Below, piece by piece: positions 40,746 through 49,541 of a stretch of DNA of 64,000 nt (the stretch's first letter is position 1; every line of letters begins with the position of its first letter). The notes below the pieces were generated by a model. It saw nothing but the letters and a program-made list of their open reading frames with translations. It had not been told where the DNA came from and ran no database searches. Source of the DNA: Candidatus Melainabacteria bacterium RIFCSPHIGHO2_02_FULL_34_12 (GTDB lineage: Bacteria > Cyanobacteriota > Vampirovibrionia > 2-02-FULL-35-15); assembly GCA_001784555.1 (NCBI GenBank), contig MFRM01000019.1:53619-117618 (forward strand), read 5' to 3'. The translations under genes and the position numbers were made by a program.

Positions 40746-41741
40746 ATGTATATGAAAACCACAGAACCAAACAAAGGTGAAATTGTACTTTATAAGACTA
40801 AAGGTGGTAAGACCTCTTTAGAAGTTAAGCTTGAAAAAGAGACTATTTGGCTAACACAGCAGCAGCTCACTCAGCTTTTTGATAGAGATAGAACTGTAAT
40901 TACAAAGCATATAAATAATGTCTTTAAAGAGAAAGAGTTGGAAGAAAAAAGCAATGTGCAAAAAATACACATTCCAAATTCTGACAAACCAGTTGCTTTT
41001 TATTCACTTGATGTAATTATTTCAGTAGGCTACAGAGTTAAGTCAAAACAAGGTACTCAATTCCGCATATGGGCAAATCAGATCTTAAAAGATCACCTAA
41101 TAAAAGGTTACACCCTAAATCCTAAAAGACTACCTGAATCAAACTTAAAAGAATTAGAAGAGGCTATAGAACTAATAAAAGGTACTCTTAAAACAAAAGA
41201 ACTAACAAGTGATGAATCTATTGGTCTATTAAAAGTAATCACTGACTATGCTAATTCCTGGATATTACTTCAAAAGTATGACAGCAATAAACTAGAGGAA
41301 CCAAAGAAAAAGCATAAGCCAAAATATATACTTAACTATGAAAAATCAATTGAAGCTATAGCAAAACTTAAAGCTGATTTAAAGCCCAAGAAAGAAGCAT
41401 CAGATTTATTTGGTAATCAGAGAGATAAATCATTTGAAGGAATTATAGGTAACTTATATCAAACTTTTGATAGAGAAGAACTTTATCCCGCCATTGAAGA
41501 TAAAGCGGCTCACTTACTGTACTTCATAATAAAAGATCATCCATTTACAGATGGAAATAAACGTATTGGTTCATTCTTGTTTATTTTGTATTTAGCAAGT
41601 AATGGATATTTATTCAAATCCAATGGTGAAAGAAAGATAAATGATAATACTCTTGTAGCTTTAGCTCTTTTAATAGCTGAAAGTAATCCGAAACAAAAGG
41701 ATACTATGATTAAATTAGTTATGAATTTTTTAAATAATTAA
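40746..41741 (+). CDS. RhuM-type DNA-binding domain fused to Fic/Doc domain
   Basis: N-term IWLTQQQLTQLFDRDRTVITKHINNVF; C-term KDHPFTDGNKRIGSFLF. Confidence 0.9.
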   Translation: MYMKTTEPNKGEIVLYKTKGGKTSLEVKLEKETIWLTQQQLTQLFDRDRTVITKHINNVFKEKELEEKSNVQKIHIPNSDKPVAFYSLDVIISVGYRVKSKQGTQFRIWANQILKDHLIKGYTLNPKRLPESNLKELEEAIELIKGTLKTKELTSDESIGLLKVITDYANSWILLQKYDSNKLEEPKKKHKPKYILNYEKSIEAIAKLKADLKPKKEASDLFGNQRDKSFEGIIGNLYQTFDREELYPAIEDKAAHLLYFIIKDHPFTDGNKRIGSFLFILYLASNGYLFKSNGERKINDNTLVALALLIAESNPKQKDTMIKLVMNFLNN

Positions 41742-41758
41742 AATGTAAGTATAAATTC

Positions 41759-41831
41759 GGGGCCAGCGAGGCTCGAACTCGCGACCTCATGCGTGACAGG
41801 CATGCGTTCTAACCAACTGAACTATGACCCC
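41759..41831 (-). tRNA. tRNA-Asp(GTC)
   Basis: Minus strand GGGGTCATAGTTCAGTTGGTTAGAACGCATGCCTGTCACGCATGAGGTCGCGAGTTCGAGCCTCGCTGGCCCC folds as a cloverleaf. Confidence 0.97.
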
Positions 41832-42032
41832 ATGTAAGTTTTAAGATATAAGTTACAAGTTTCAAGTATAAGTTGTAACTTAGCAAAGTAATATCTATGT
41901 CACTATTTTTTATCCAGGATTCAGAAGAGCAAAATCAATTATATCTTATACCTACCGTTAGTCTTTGAGATTGTGATTTAACTTAAAAGCAACAATGTTA
42001 TTTTCTAAAGGTATATACCTCTCATACTGGAA

Positions 42033-43118
42033 TTAAAAGTTTTGTTTTAGTAAGAATTTATGTATAAATTTAAATCTGTCTGCTTTAATTTCAGGTGGCA
42101 ATGGAGGAAATGGAGCTACCAGTTCGATGGTTTGGATAGTTGATTGATCTAATTCCCAGTCCCCGCTTGACAATGTAATGTTTGGTCTGTAAAGTTCGCC
42201 GTTCTGCAGCACAAAAAATTCCAGTTCAACGATATTATTCCTCAGTGCAAAATATTTGTCCTGCGGAGGATCCCAGCCTTTATTTATTTTAGCTGCTATT
42301 TCATCATGATATTTTTTAATGGCTTTTTCAGCTTTTTTTGTATCTTCTTCAATATTTATTTTTTCTTTTTTTGTTAAATGGGGTGAGTTCACATCATAAA
42401 CAGCAACAGTATCCAGCGCAAATGTATATTTTATAGGCACCGAATCATATGGTATTTTTTCCGGAATAGCAGAAAATGGAGCAGAGTTTTTTACTGCATC
42501 TAATCCGCTTTCATCTAATTCAGGAAAATCACTTCCTTCAGCTACCTCTAAGTCTTTTATGCTGCCATCTCTATTTACGCTAAAACTTATAATTGCTCTT
42601 GTAGTATCGACTAAAAGTACATTTGGTTTTTTCCAGTTTAAATGGATTTTATCTACTACGTTTTTATAATAGTCATCTAGTTCTTTTTTATATGTTTCTT
42701 TATCAGGAGGGGGAACTTGCTTCTCTTCGTTTTTTTTCAATGCTAGAGGTGGTTCAAATCTAAATCCATAAACAATGGTTAGAATATCAAGCTTTTTTGG
42801 CAAAGGAGGAAATGGAATCGATAACTTAACTGCACTTAATGCTTTTTCATTTATTTCTTTTATTTTTGAACTTTCTATAATTTTCAAATTTTGAATTGAG
42901 CCATCTTTTTTTATCTCGAACAAAAACTTAACAACAACAGAATCCTTTGTATCCTTAAGAGCTCTTACATTTTCTGGTTTTTGATTTATCCAGTTAGTAG
43001 ATATTTTTTCTCTGACTTTGGCTGTATAAGCATCGATTTCTTTATTAGCCTCAGAATGAGCAGCTAAAGAAATACTAAACAAGAAGAAGGTAAAACATAA
43101 AGTAAAAAATTCTTTCAT
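42033..43118 (-). CDS. Secreted protein with three TonB C-terminal-like domains
   Basis: Signal peptide then three NW/V.F.v..dGsi..L.i..s....d..al.av....PFPplP units. Confidence 0.75.
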   Translation of the reverse strand: MKEFFTLCFTFFLFSISLAAHSEANKEIDAYTAKVREKISTNWINQKPENVRALKDTKDSVVVKFLFEIKKDGSIQNLKIIESSKIKEINEKALSAVKLSIPFPPLPKKLDILTIVYGFRFEPPLALKKNEEKQVPPPDKETYKKELDDYYKNVVDKIHLNWKKPNVLLVDTTRAIISFSVNRDGSIKDLEVAEGSDFPELDESGLDAVKNSAPFSAIPEKIPYDSVPIKYTFALDTVAVYDVNSPHLTKKEKINIEEDTKKAEKAIKKYHDEIAAKINKGWDPPQDKYFALRNNIVELEFFVLQNGELYRPNITLSSGDWELDQSTIQTIELVAPFPPLPPEIKADRFKFIHKFLLKQNF

Positions 43119-43281
43119 AAGACAAAATTATAACTTATAGTAATCACAAGCAGAGAGGTTTATCATTATATAAATCAATGGGTTTACCTGGTTACAATTA
43201 TAGCTGTTTCTGAGCTTCGTTTAATGGCTTTACGAACGTGGTATAATTTCAATAAGTTATAAAAAATTATAATGTACTGAA

Positions 43282-43911
43282 ATGAAATATTTAACCTTTA
43301 AACAAAAAATCAAATCCCTTCCTGTATTTTCTACGGGTCTGCTTTCTTCCTTGGCAGATGATGTGAACACACTGAAAGTTCAGCTGGTTGGCTGGAAGAA
43401 GAAAGAACTAATCATTCCACTTAGAAAAGGACTTTATGTTTTAGGAAAGGAAGAGAGAGAAATTGAACCTTCATTATTCTATCTGGCAAATCAGATTTTT
43501 ATTCCGTCATATGTAAGCATGGAGTCAGCACTGGCATTTTACGGATTAATTCCGGAATTCGTAGCACAGTCCACTTCAGTAACCGTCAGAAAAACCTGCA
43601 GGTTTGAAAATAGCTTTGGTGTTTTTTCCTACCAGCACTTACAGCCAAAATGTTATACGGGTTACAAAGCCATTAAAGATGAAAATAACTTAAATGTTTT
43701 AATTGCTGAGCCTGAAAAGGCCGTTATTGATTTTTTATATTTAAACCTTTCAAAATTTGATCAGTTTAAAAAAGATATTTTTAAAGAATCTTACAGATTT
43801 CAAAACTGTAACAAGTTAAATAAAAGAAAATTTAAATCGACAGCAAATCTTTTTGAGTCAAAAAAATTAAATATTGTTTGTGATTTGTTTATTAAGGAAA
43901 TCATTAAATGA
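43282..43911 (+). CDS. AbiEi-like antitoxin
   Basis: IIPLRKGLYVLGKEE..PSYVSMESALAFYGLIPE; overlaps the downstream AbiEii-like gene. Confidence 0.82.
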   Translation: MKYLTFKQKIKSLPVFSTGLLSSLADDVNTLKVQLVGWKKKELIIPLRKGLYVLGKEEREIEPSLFYLANQIFIPSYVSMESALAFYGLIPEFVAQSTSVTVRKTCRFENSFGVFSYQHLQPKCYTGYKAIKDENNLNVLIAEPEKAVIDFLYLNLSKFDQFKKDIFKESYRFQNCNKLNKRKFKSTANLFESKKLNIVCDLFIKEIIK

Positions 43912-44708
43912 AAGAATTAATTAAAGCCGAACTAAATAAACAATCACAATCTCAGTTTAAAAGACTGGCGCTGGCTGAATTCCTTCAGCACTTAATTTTA
44001 CAGAGCTTATACCGCCAGAATGCTTTTAAATACCTTACGTTTACCGGCGGAACCGCATTAAGACTGCTTTATAAGACAGGAAGATTTTCAGAAGATTTAG
44101 ACTTTTCACTTACCGCAAAAGAAGATATTAAGCTTACTGATTTAATTCAGCTCCTTAGAAAGGATCTGTTGCTCCAGGGAATAGAATTTGAGTCTTATGT
44201 GAAAGACGAGAAAACAGTCTTTAAATCAGATATTCGGTTTCCTCATATTTTAAAGGAATTTAATTTATCACCGTTAAAAGATCAGAAACTAACGATTAAA
44301 TTTGAAGCTGACAGAAAGCCACCGAAAGGATGGAATAAAGAGATTCTTTTTGTCAGTGCCCCGGTTTCATATTCAGTATCTGTTTTTGATTTGCCTTCTC
44401 TTTTTGCTACAAAGCTGCATGCAGTATTTTACAGAAAATATACCAAAGGCAGAGATTACTATGATCTGATTTGGTATCTGGGAAAACAGGTAAAACCTAA
44501 TTTTAAACTCCTCAATAATGCCATTAAACAAACTCATCCTGGCAAAGAAAAAGTTACAGAAAAAAACTTTAAAGAGGAATTAATCACTCATCTTGATTCT
44601 GTTAATTTCAGAACAATTAAATCTGACGTCGAAAGATTACTTATTAATCAGGAAGAACTTAAATTCCTGAATGCAGAATCAGCTAAAAGTTTACTTAGGG
44701 CTTATTAA
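43908..44708 (+). CDS. AbiEii/AbiGii-type nucleotidyltransferase toxin
   Basis: YLTFTGGTALRLLYKTGRFSEDLDFSL; LFATKLHAVFYRKYTKGRDYYDLIWYL. Confidence 0.92.
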   Translation: MKELIKAELNKQSQSQFKRLALAEFLQHLILQSLYRQNAFKYLTFTGGTALRLLYKTGRFSEDLDFSLTAKEDIKLTDLIQLLRKDLLLQGIEFESYVKDEKTVFKSDIRFPHILKEFNLSPLKDQKLTIKFEADRKPPKGWNKEILFVSAPVSYSVSVFDLPSLFATKLHAVFYRKYTKGRDYYDLIWYLGKQVKPNFKLLNNAIKQTHPGKEKVTEKNFKEELITHLDSVNFRTIKSDVERLLINQEELKFLNAESAKSLLRAY

Positions 44709-44798
44709 TTCAAAAGTATGTAGATTTTATAGTTATAATGACGCTTTTATTGTTATGAAAATCTTTTCACCGGGAAAATAAAGATAAAATAAATACGT

Positions 44799-45731
44799 AT
44801 GCGTATCGTAATTACAGGCGGAGCAGGTTTTATCGGATCACATCTGGTGGATAAATTTCTTTCTTTGGATTATCAGGTAGTGGCTATCGATAATTTAATT
44901 ACCGGAAAAAGTGAAAATCTTACCGTGCATAAAAATCTGACTTTTATTGAACAGAATATTTGTAAATATCTGGAGGTGGAAGGAAGAGTGGATTGGGTTT
45001 TACACTTTGCAAGTCCTGCATCACCTTTAGATTTTACGAAATATCCCATTCAAATTTTAAAAGTCGGCTCCAGCGGAACTATAAACGCCCTTGGTCTGGC
45101 TAAAGCAAAAGGTGCAAAGTTTTTCCTGGCTAGTACATCTGAAGTTTATGGCGATCCTCTGGAGCATCCGCAGAAAGAAACTTATGTAGGAAATGTAGAT
45201 CCTATTTCAGAGCGTTCTGTTTATGATGAAGCTAAACGTTTTGCTGAAGCTACCACTATGGCTTATCATCGTTTTCATAAAATTGATACCAGAATTATTC
45301 GAATCTTTAATACTTATGGACCCAGGATGCGACCTGAAGACGGAAGAGTAATTTCAAACTTTATCAGTCAGGCACTGACAAATAAACCCATTACTGTTTA
45401 TGGAGATGGTAAGCAGACCAGGAGTTTTCAGTATGTTACTGATCTGCTGGAAGGTGTTATGAAAATGATGGAAGTAAACTTCCATGATCCAATAAACCTT
45501 GGAAACCCTTATGAGTTTACTATTCTGGAGTTAGCAAATATTATAAAAAAACTTACCGGATCAAAAAGTGAAATAGTGTTTAAACCTCTTCCACAAAAAG
45601 ACCCGAAGATGAGAAGACCGGATATAAGTAGAGCAAAAGAAATTTTAAAGTGGGAACCAAAAATCCAGCTTGAAGACGGACTTAAAAAAATGATTGATTA
45701 CTATAAAACAATTTTAGTAGCAAATAAATAA
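44799..45731 (+). CDS. NAD-dependent epimerase, UDP-glucuronate decarboxylase-like
   Basis: [51 protein letters not shown]. Confidence 0.92.
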   Translation: MRIVITGGAGFIGSHLVDKFLSLDYQVVAIDNLITGKSENLTVHKNLTFIEQNICKYLEVEGRVDWVLHFASPASPLDFTKYPIQILKVGSSGTINALGLAKAKGAKFFLASTSEVYGDPLEHPQKETYVGNVDPISERSVYDEAKRFAEATTMAYHRFHKIDTRIIRIFNTYGPRMRPEDGRVISNFISQALTNKPITVYGDGKQTRSFQYVTDLLEGVMKMMEVNFHDPINLGNPYEFTILELANIIKKLTGSKSEIVFKPLPQKDPKMRRPDISRAKEILKWEPKIQLEDGLKKMIDYYKTILVANK

Positions 45732-45735
45732 AGGA

Positions 45736-45763
45736 GTAGGGGTATACCAATGTGTTTACCCTA
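45736..45763. repeat. GTAGGGG-type small palindrome
   Basis: GTAGGGGTATACCAATGTGTTTACCCTA; aligns with the reverse complement of 62252-62287. Confidence 0.65.
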
Positions 45764-45773
45764 AAAAACCAAA

Positions 45774-46604
45774 ATGAAAATCTTAATCTCAGCAGACTTA
45801 GAAGGTGTCAGTGGAGTAGTCCATCCTGATCAGATTTATCCGGATGGAATTTTTTATAAAGAAACCCTTCAGAAGTGGGCACAGGAATTAAGTGCAGTAG
45901 TTGCTGGTTTAAAAGAAGCCGGCGCAGAACTCATTGTTATAAATGATGCTCATAATCACATGAGAAATTTAAACAGTGCAATGGTACCAAATGCTACTGT
46001 AGTTTCTGGCTGGCAAAAACCTTTTTCAATGATGGCTACAGTGGAAAATGGCTATGATGCAGTTTTTTTCACAGGCTATCATGCAATGGCAGGATCCAGA
46101 TCAACTCTGAGTCACACATATAGACCAAGAATAATAAAAGAAGTTTTACTAAACAAATTACCTGTCGGCGAAGTAGGATTAAATGCTGCACTTGCAGGAT
46201 TTTATAATATACCTGTAGCATTTATTTGCGGAGATGAAGAGGTCTGTTATGAAGCTCAGAGTTTACTTGGAGATCAAGTTGTAACTGTTCAGACAAAAAA
46301 AGGAATCAGCCGCTATGCTGCAATTTCATATCCATTTGAACTAAATCTTAAAAATTTAAAAGCCGGGGCAACAAAAGCAATTAAAGAAAAAGATAAATGG
46401 AAAGTTTATAAGATAACTTCTCCATGCACTGTTACAGTTACATTTAGTGAACCAAATCATGCGGATGCATGTGAACTTATTCCAAATGTAAAAAGAACAA
46501 ATAATACACAGGTAGAATTCACTAGCCAGCTCTATCCAAATGTATTTAAGTGTTTTCTAGCTATGGGTACTCTGGCTCAATCCAGGGATGAAGTAATTAC
46601 ATAA
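45774..46604 (+). CDS. M55-family D-aminopeptidase (DppA-like)
   Basis: MKILISADLEGVSGV; AELIVINDAHNHMRNL; FFTGYHAMAG. Confidence 0.93.
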   Translation: MKILISADLEGVSGVVHPDQIYPDGIFYKETLQKWAQELSAVVAGLKEAGAELIVINDAHNHMRNLNSAMVPNATVVSGWQKPFSMMATVENGYDAVFFTGYHAMAGSRSTLSHTYRPRIIKEVLLNKLPVGEVGLNAALAGFYNIPVAFICGDEEVCYEAQSLLGDQVVTVQTKKGISRYAAISYPFELNLKNLKAGATKAIKEKDKWKVYKITSPCTVTVTFSEPNHADACELIPNVKRTNNTQVEFTSQLYPNVFKCFLAMGTLAQSRDEVIT

Positions 46605-46730
46605 TAGTTTAGAGCTAGAGATCAGAGCTGAGAATCATGAATTTAGAACAATACTTTTAGATTCACTCTAAATGTGTTAAATTATTAAATCTGCAAATAA
46701 GTAGAGGTCTCACCTCTCAGGTTTAAAATC

Positions 46731-47171
46731 ATGGCAGCACCAAAGAAAAAGAAAAAATTACTTACTCAGATAAAACTTCAAATTGAAGCAGGAAAAGCAA
46801 ATCCAGCACCGCCAATTGGACCTGCACTTGGTCAGCATGGTGTAAACATCATGGCATTCTGCAAAGAATACAATGAAAAGACAAAAGACAAAGCCGGACA
46901 AATTATTCCAGTAGTTATCAGCGTTTATGAGGACAGGTCTTTTACTTTTATTATGAAAACTCCTCCTGTTTCAGATCTGATTAAAAAGAAAATCAAAATT
47001 GAAAAAGGTTCAGGAGTTCCAAACAGAGAAAAAGTAGGAAAGATTTCACTTAAGCAAATAGAAGAAATTGCAAAAGAAAAAATGCCTGACTTAAATGCCC
47101 TTGAAATTAAAGCTGCTATGAATATTGTCATGGGTACTGCTAGATCTATGGGCGTTGTCGTAGAGGGATAA
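46731..47171 (+). CDS. rplK: 50S ribosomal protein L11
   Basis: [39 protein letters not shown]. Confidence 0.98.
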   Translation: MAAPKKKKKLLTQIKLQIEAGKANPAPPIGPALGQHGVNIMAFCKEYNEKTKDKAGQIIPVVISVYEDRSFTFIMKTPPVSDLIKKKIKIEKGSGVPNREKVGKISLKQIEEIAKEKMPDLNALEIKAAMNIVMGTARSMGVVVEG

Positions 47172-47175
47172 ATTT

Positions 47176-47418
47176 ATGACAATGAAAGCAGACGGACCCA
47201 AAGGACATTTAGGACCAAGACCAAAGCTTGGTGCTACAGGAAGCCGTAGAGTTGATGATAAGCCTGCTGTTGTTAAAAAGAAACAAGTAGTTAGTCTACA
47301 AAATGGTCTTACTACGTTAACAGATAGGTTAGGTCTTGATGTAGCTAGAGGTGAAGTTGCATCATCTTTCAGTTCAACTGATGTACTACCACTTGGCATT
47401 GATAGAGGATTCGGTTAA
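47176..47418 (+). CDS. Hypothetical protein (80 aa) between rplK and rplA
   Basis: Same-strand ORF starting 4 bp after the rplK stop. Confidence 0.5.
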   Translation: MTMKADGPKGHLGPRPKLGATGSRRVDDKPAVVKKKQVVSLQNGLTTLTDRLGLDVARGEVASSFSSTDVLPLGIDRGFG

Positions 47419-47469
47419 AAATCAAAAGGAGGGTGGGAGAGGTAAAACTCGTTTGAACCACTAAAAAAA

Positions 47470-48195
47470 ATGGCAACAATAACAAAAAGAAGAAAACAAA
47501 TCACAGAGTTAATGGGAGATAAAAAATCCTATACTCCAAAAGAAGCACTTTCAAAACTAAAAGAAATTGCCACAAAAGCTAAAACAAAATTTGATCAGAC
47601 AGTAGATCTGGCTATACGGCTCGGTGTAGATCCAAAACAAAGCGATCAGCAGGTAAGAAGTTCTGTTTCACTTCCTGGCGGTACTGGTAAAAAAGTAAAA
47701 ATTGCAGTCATTGCAAAAGGTGAAAAAGTAAAAGAAGCAGAAGCCGCAGGTGCTGATCTGGTGGGTTCTGAAGATTTAATTGGAAAAATCGAAGGTGGGT
47801 TTCTGGATTTTGATAAGCTCGTTGCTACACCAGACATGATGGGACAGATGGGTAAACTTGGTAAGCTTCTTGGACCTAAAGGTCTTATGCCAAACCCAAA
47901 AGACGGTACAGTATCAAATGATCTAACTAAAGCAGTTAAAGAACTTAGAGCAGGTAAGGTTAGTTTTCGTGCTGAAAAAGACAGTGGAATTGTTCATGTG
48001 CCCATTGGAAAGATTTCATTTGACGAAGGGAAAATCTTACAAAACTTCTCTGCAGTAATGGATGGAATAAATAAAGCCCGTCCAAGCGGCGCAAAAGGAA
48101 TTTATATTAGATCTGTTTATATCAGCTCTACTATGGGTCCTGGAATAAAGGTAGACACTACTACCCTCGATGAGCTGCATGAGCATCATAATTAG
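47470..48195 (+). CDS. rplA: 50S ribosomal protein L1
   Basis: [51 protein letters not shown]. Confidence 0.98.
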   Translation: MATITKRRKQITELMGDKKSYTPKEALSKLKEIATKAKTKFDQTVDLAIRLGVDPKQSDQQVRSSVSLPGGTGKKVKIAVIAKGEKVKEAEAAGADLVGSEDLIGKIEGGFLDFDKLVATPDMMGQMGKLGKLLGPKGLMPNPKDGTVSNDLTKAVKELRAGKVSFRAEKDSGIVHVPIGKISFDEGKILQNFSAVMDGINKARPSGAKGIYIRSVYISSTMGPGIKVDTTTLDELHEHHN

Positions 48196-48227
48196 GGATT
48201 AAATGAGTCAAATGTTTTACGAAACCC

Positions 48228-48298
48228 TGCCCTTGGCCAGACTCGAACTGGCACGGTCTTGTTCAGGCCAACATGAATTTTAAAGACTCCGTTGCGTC
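48228..48298 (-). pseudogene. tRNA-Leu 3' fragment (att-like duplication)
   Basis: 48228-48272 identical over 45 bp to 48894-48938 (3' part of tRNA-Leu), then degenerate similarity through the anticodon arm (gttgcgtc). Confidence 0.9.
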
Positions 48299-48427
48299 AA
48301 AAAAAACTGTTCTGTATTAGAATAGGAATAAGCCAAAATTAAAGAATAAACTTAATTTGTTTACTTTTGAGTAACTAGAGTAAATAATTAAGAATATTTT
48401 AATTTAGTAAGGGTATAATATCTACAA

Positions 48428-48646
48428 ATGAAAAATCTTAAGTTCACAATATTAATTCAAAAAGATTCTGAAACAGGTTTTTATGTAGGTTATGTCCCTG
48501 GAATGATAGGTGCTCATTCTCAAGGTAAAACCATTAGTGAATTAAAACAAAATCTTAAAGATGCAATTAGCCTTTGTATTGAAGAAGGAGAGCCTATAAT
48601 ACTTAATGAATTTATTGGTACTGATGAATTAGAGGTTGCTATTTGA
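48428..48646 (+). CDS. hicB: HicB-like antitoxin
   Basis: FTILIQKDSETGFYVGYVPGMIGAHSQGKTISELKQNLKDAI. Confidence 0.9.
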   Translation: MKNLKFTILIQKDSETGFYVGYVPGMIGAHSQGKTISELKQNLKDAISLCIEEGEPIILNEFIGTDELEVAI

Positions 48647-48864
48647 GTTTACCTATAGTTAAGTCAAAAGGACTTGAAAAGATTTTACTTAAACTTGGTT
48701 TTATAAAAACTAGACAAAAAGGCAGTCATGCATTTTATAAACATCATGACGGTAGATACACTGTAATTCCACATCATCCAAGTAGAGATTTATCACCAAT
48801 TTTAGTTTTAAAGATTTTAAAAGAAATTAATTTGTCAAGGAAAGAATTTGAAAGGTTAGTTTAA
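48643..48864 (+). CDS. hicA: HicA-like toxin
   Basis: GLEKILLKLGFIKTRQKGSHAFYKHHDGRYTVIPHH; TTG start. Confidence 0.92.
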   Translation: MSLPIVKSKGLEKILLKLGFIKTRQKGSHAFYKHHDGRYTVIPHHPSRDLSPILVLKILKEINLSRKEFERLV

Positions 48865-48893
48865 GACTCCGTTACAGGCTATATTAAGAAACA

Positions 48894-48980
48894 TGCCCTT
48901 GGCCAGACTCGAACTGGCACGGTCTTGTTCAGGCCAACGGATTTTAAGTCCGTTGCGTCTACCATTCCGCCACAAGGGCA
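48894..48980 (-). tRNA. tRNA-Leu(TAA)
   Basis: Minus strand TGCCCTTGTGGCGGAATGGTAGACGCAACGGACTTAAAATCCGTTGG..CCAGTTCGAGTCTGGCCAAGGGCA. Confidence 0.96.
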
Positions 48981-48990
48981 TGACTTCATT

Positions 48991-49539
48991 CTAATCTAAA
49001 TAAAAGACTGTAACAATCTTATGCTGCATATGAGCATATTCAATCGTTTCTTTTAATGTGTGGCTGTCATGATATAAAAATGTAATTAACTGATGTGAAT
49101 TTTCTACAATTTCACGATTACAAATTCTGCTTGCATCTGCAAGAGTCATATTTTGTCTGTCAGGATGTTCCAAGACTCCCTTTACTCCAATCAGTGCATT
49201 TTGGACTTCAGTAGGCTGCTGTCCTATAGTCTGTGGAAGAATTACCTCAAGTTTATTTTGATCTGCCCGGCAAGCACCTTTAATTACTGCTGAATTAACA
49301 CCGCTTGCTCCACCACTTGTTATAATAATATTCCCGCTAATCACCAGTGCATATGAAAGCATTTCTACAAGCTGTTGATGCATGAGTGAAAGGTTTCTGG
49401 TCCCTATAATTGCAATTCTTCTGGTACCTACGTTTTGTATTAACTTTAGTTCTTCAACTAAGGTATCAATGGTAGGCATTGTAAGCTGCCCGGTCCCGCC
49501 ACCTTTTTTCTCACTTGAAAAAATTTTTATATCCTCCAA
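48991..49539 (-). CDS. DprA-like Rossmann-fold protein, cyanobacterial type (start uncertain)
   Basis: IDTLVEELKLIQNVGTRRIAIIGTRNLSLMHQQLVEMLSYALVISGNIIITSGGASGVNSAVIKGA..ICNREIV. Confidence 0.8.
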   Translation of the reverse strand: MEDIKIFSSEKKGGGTGQLTMPTIDTLVEELKLIQNVGTRRIAIIGTRNLSLMHQQLVEMLSYALVISGNIIITSGGASGVNSAVIKGACRADQNKLEVILPQTIGQQPTEVQNALIGVKGVLEHPDRQNMTLADASRICNREIVENSHQLITFLYHDSHTLKETIEYAHMQHKIVTVFYLD

Positions 49540-49541
49540 TT

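Noticed and set aside
48228-48298. Second functional tRNA-Leu
   Set aside because: Lacks the 5' half and acceptor pairing partner and has indels in the anticodon arm.
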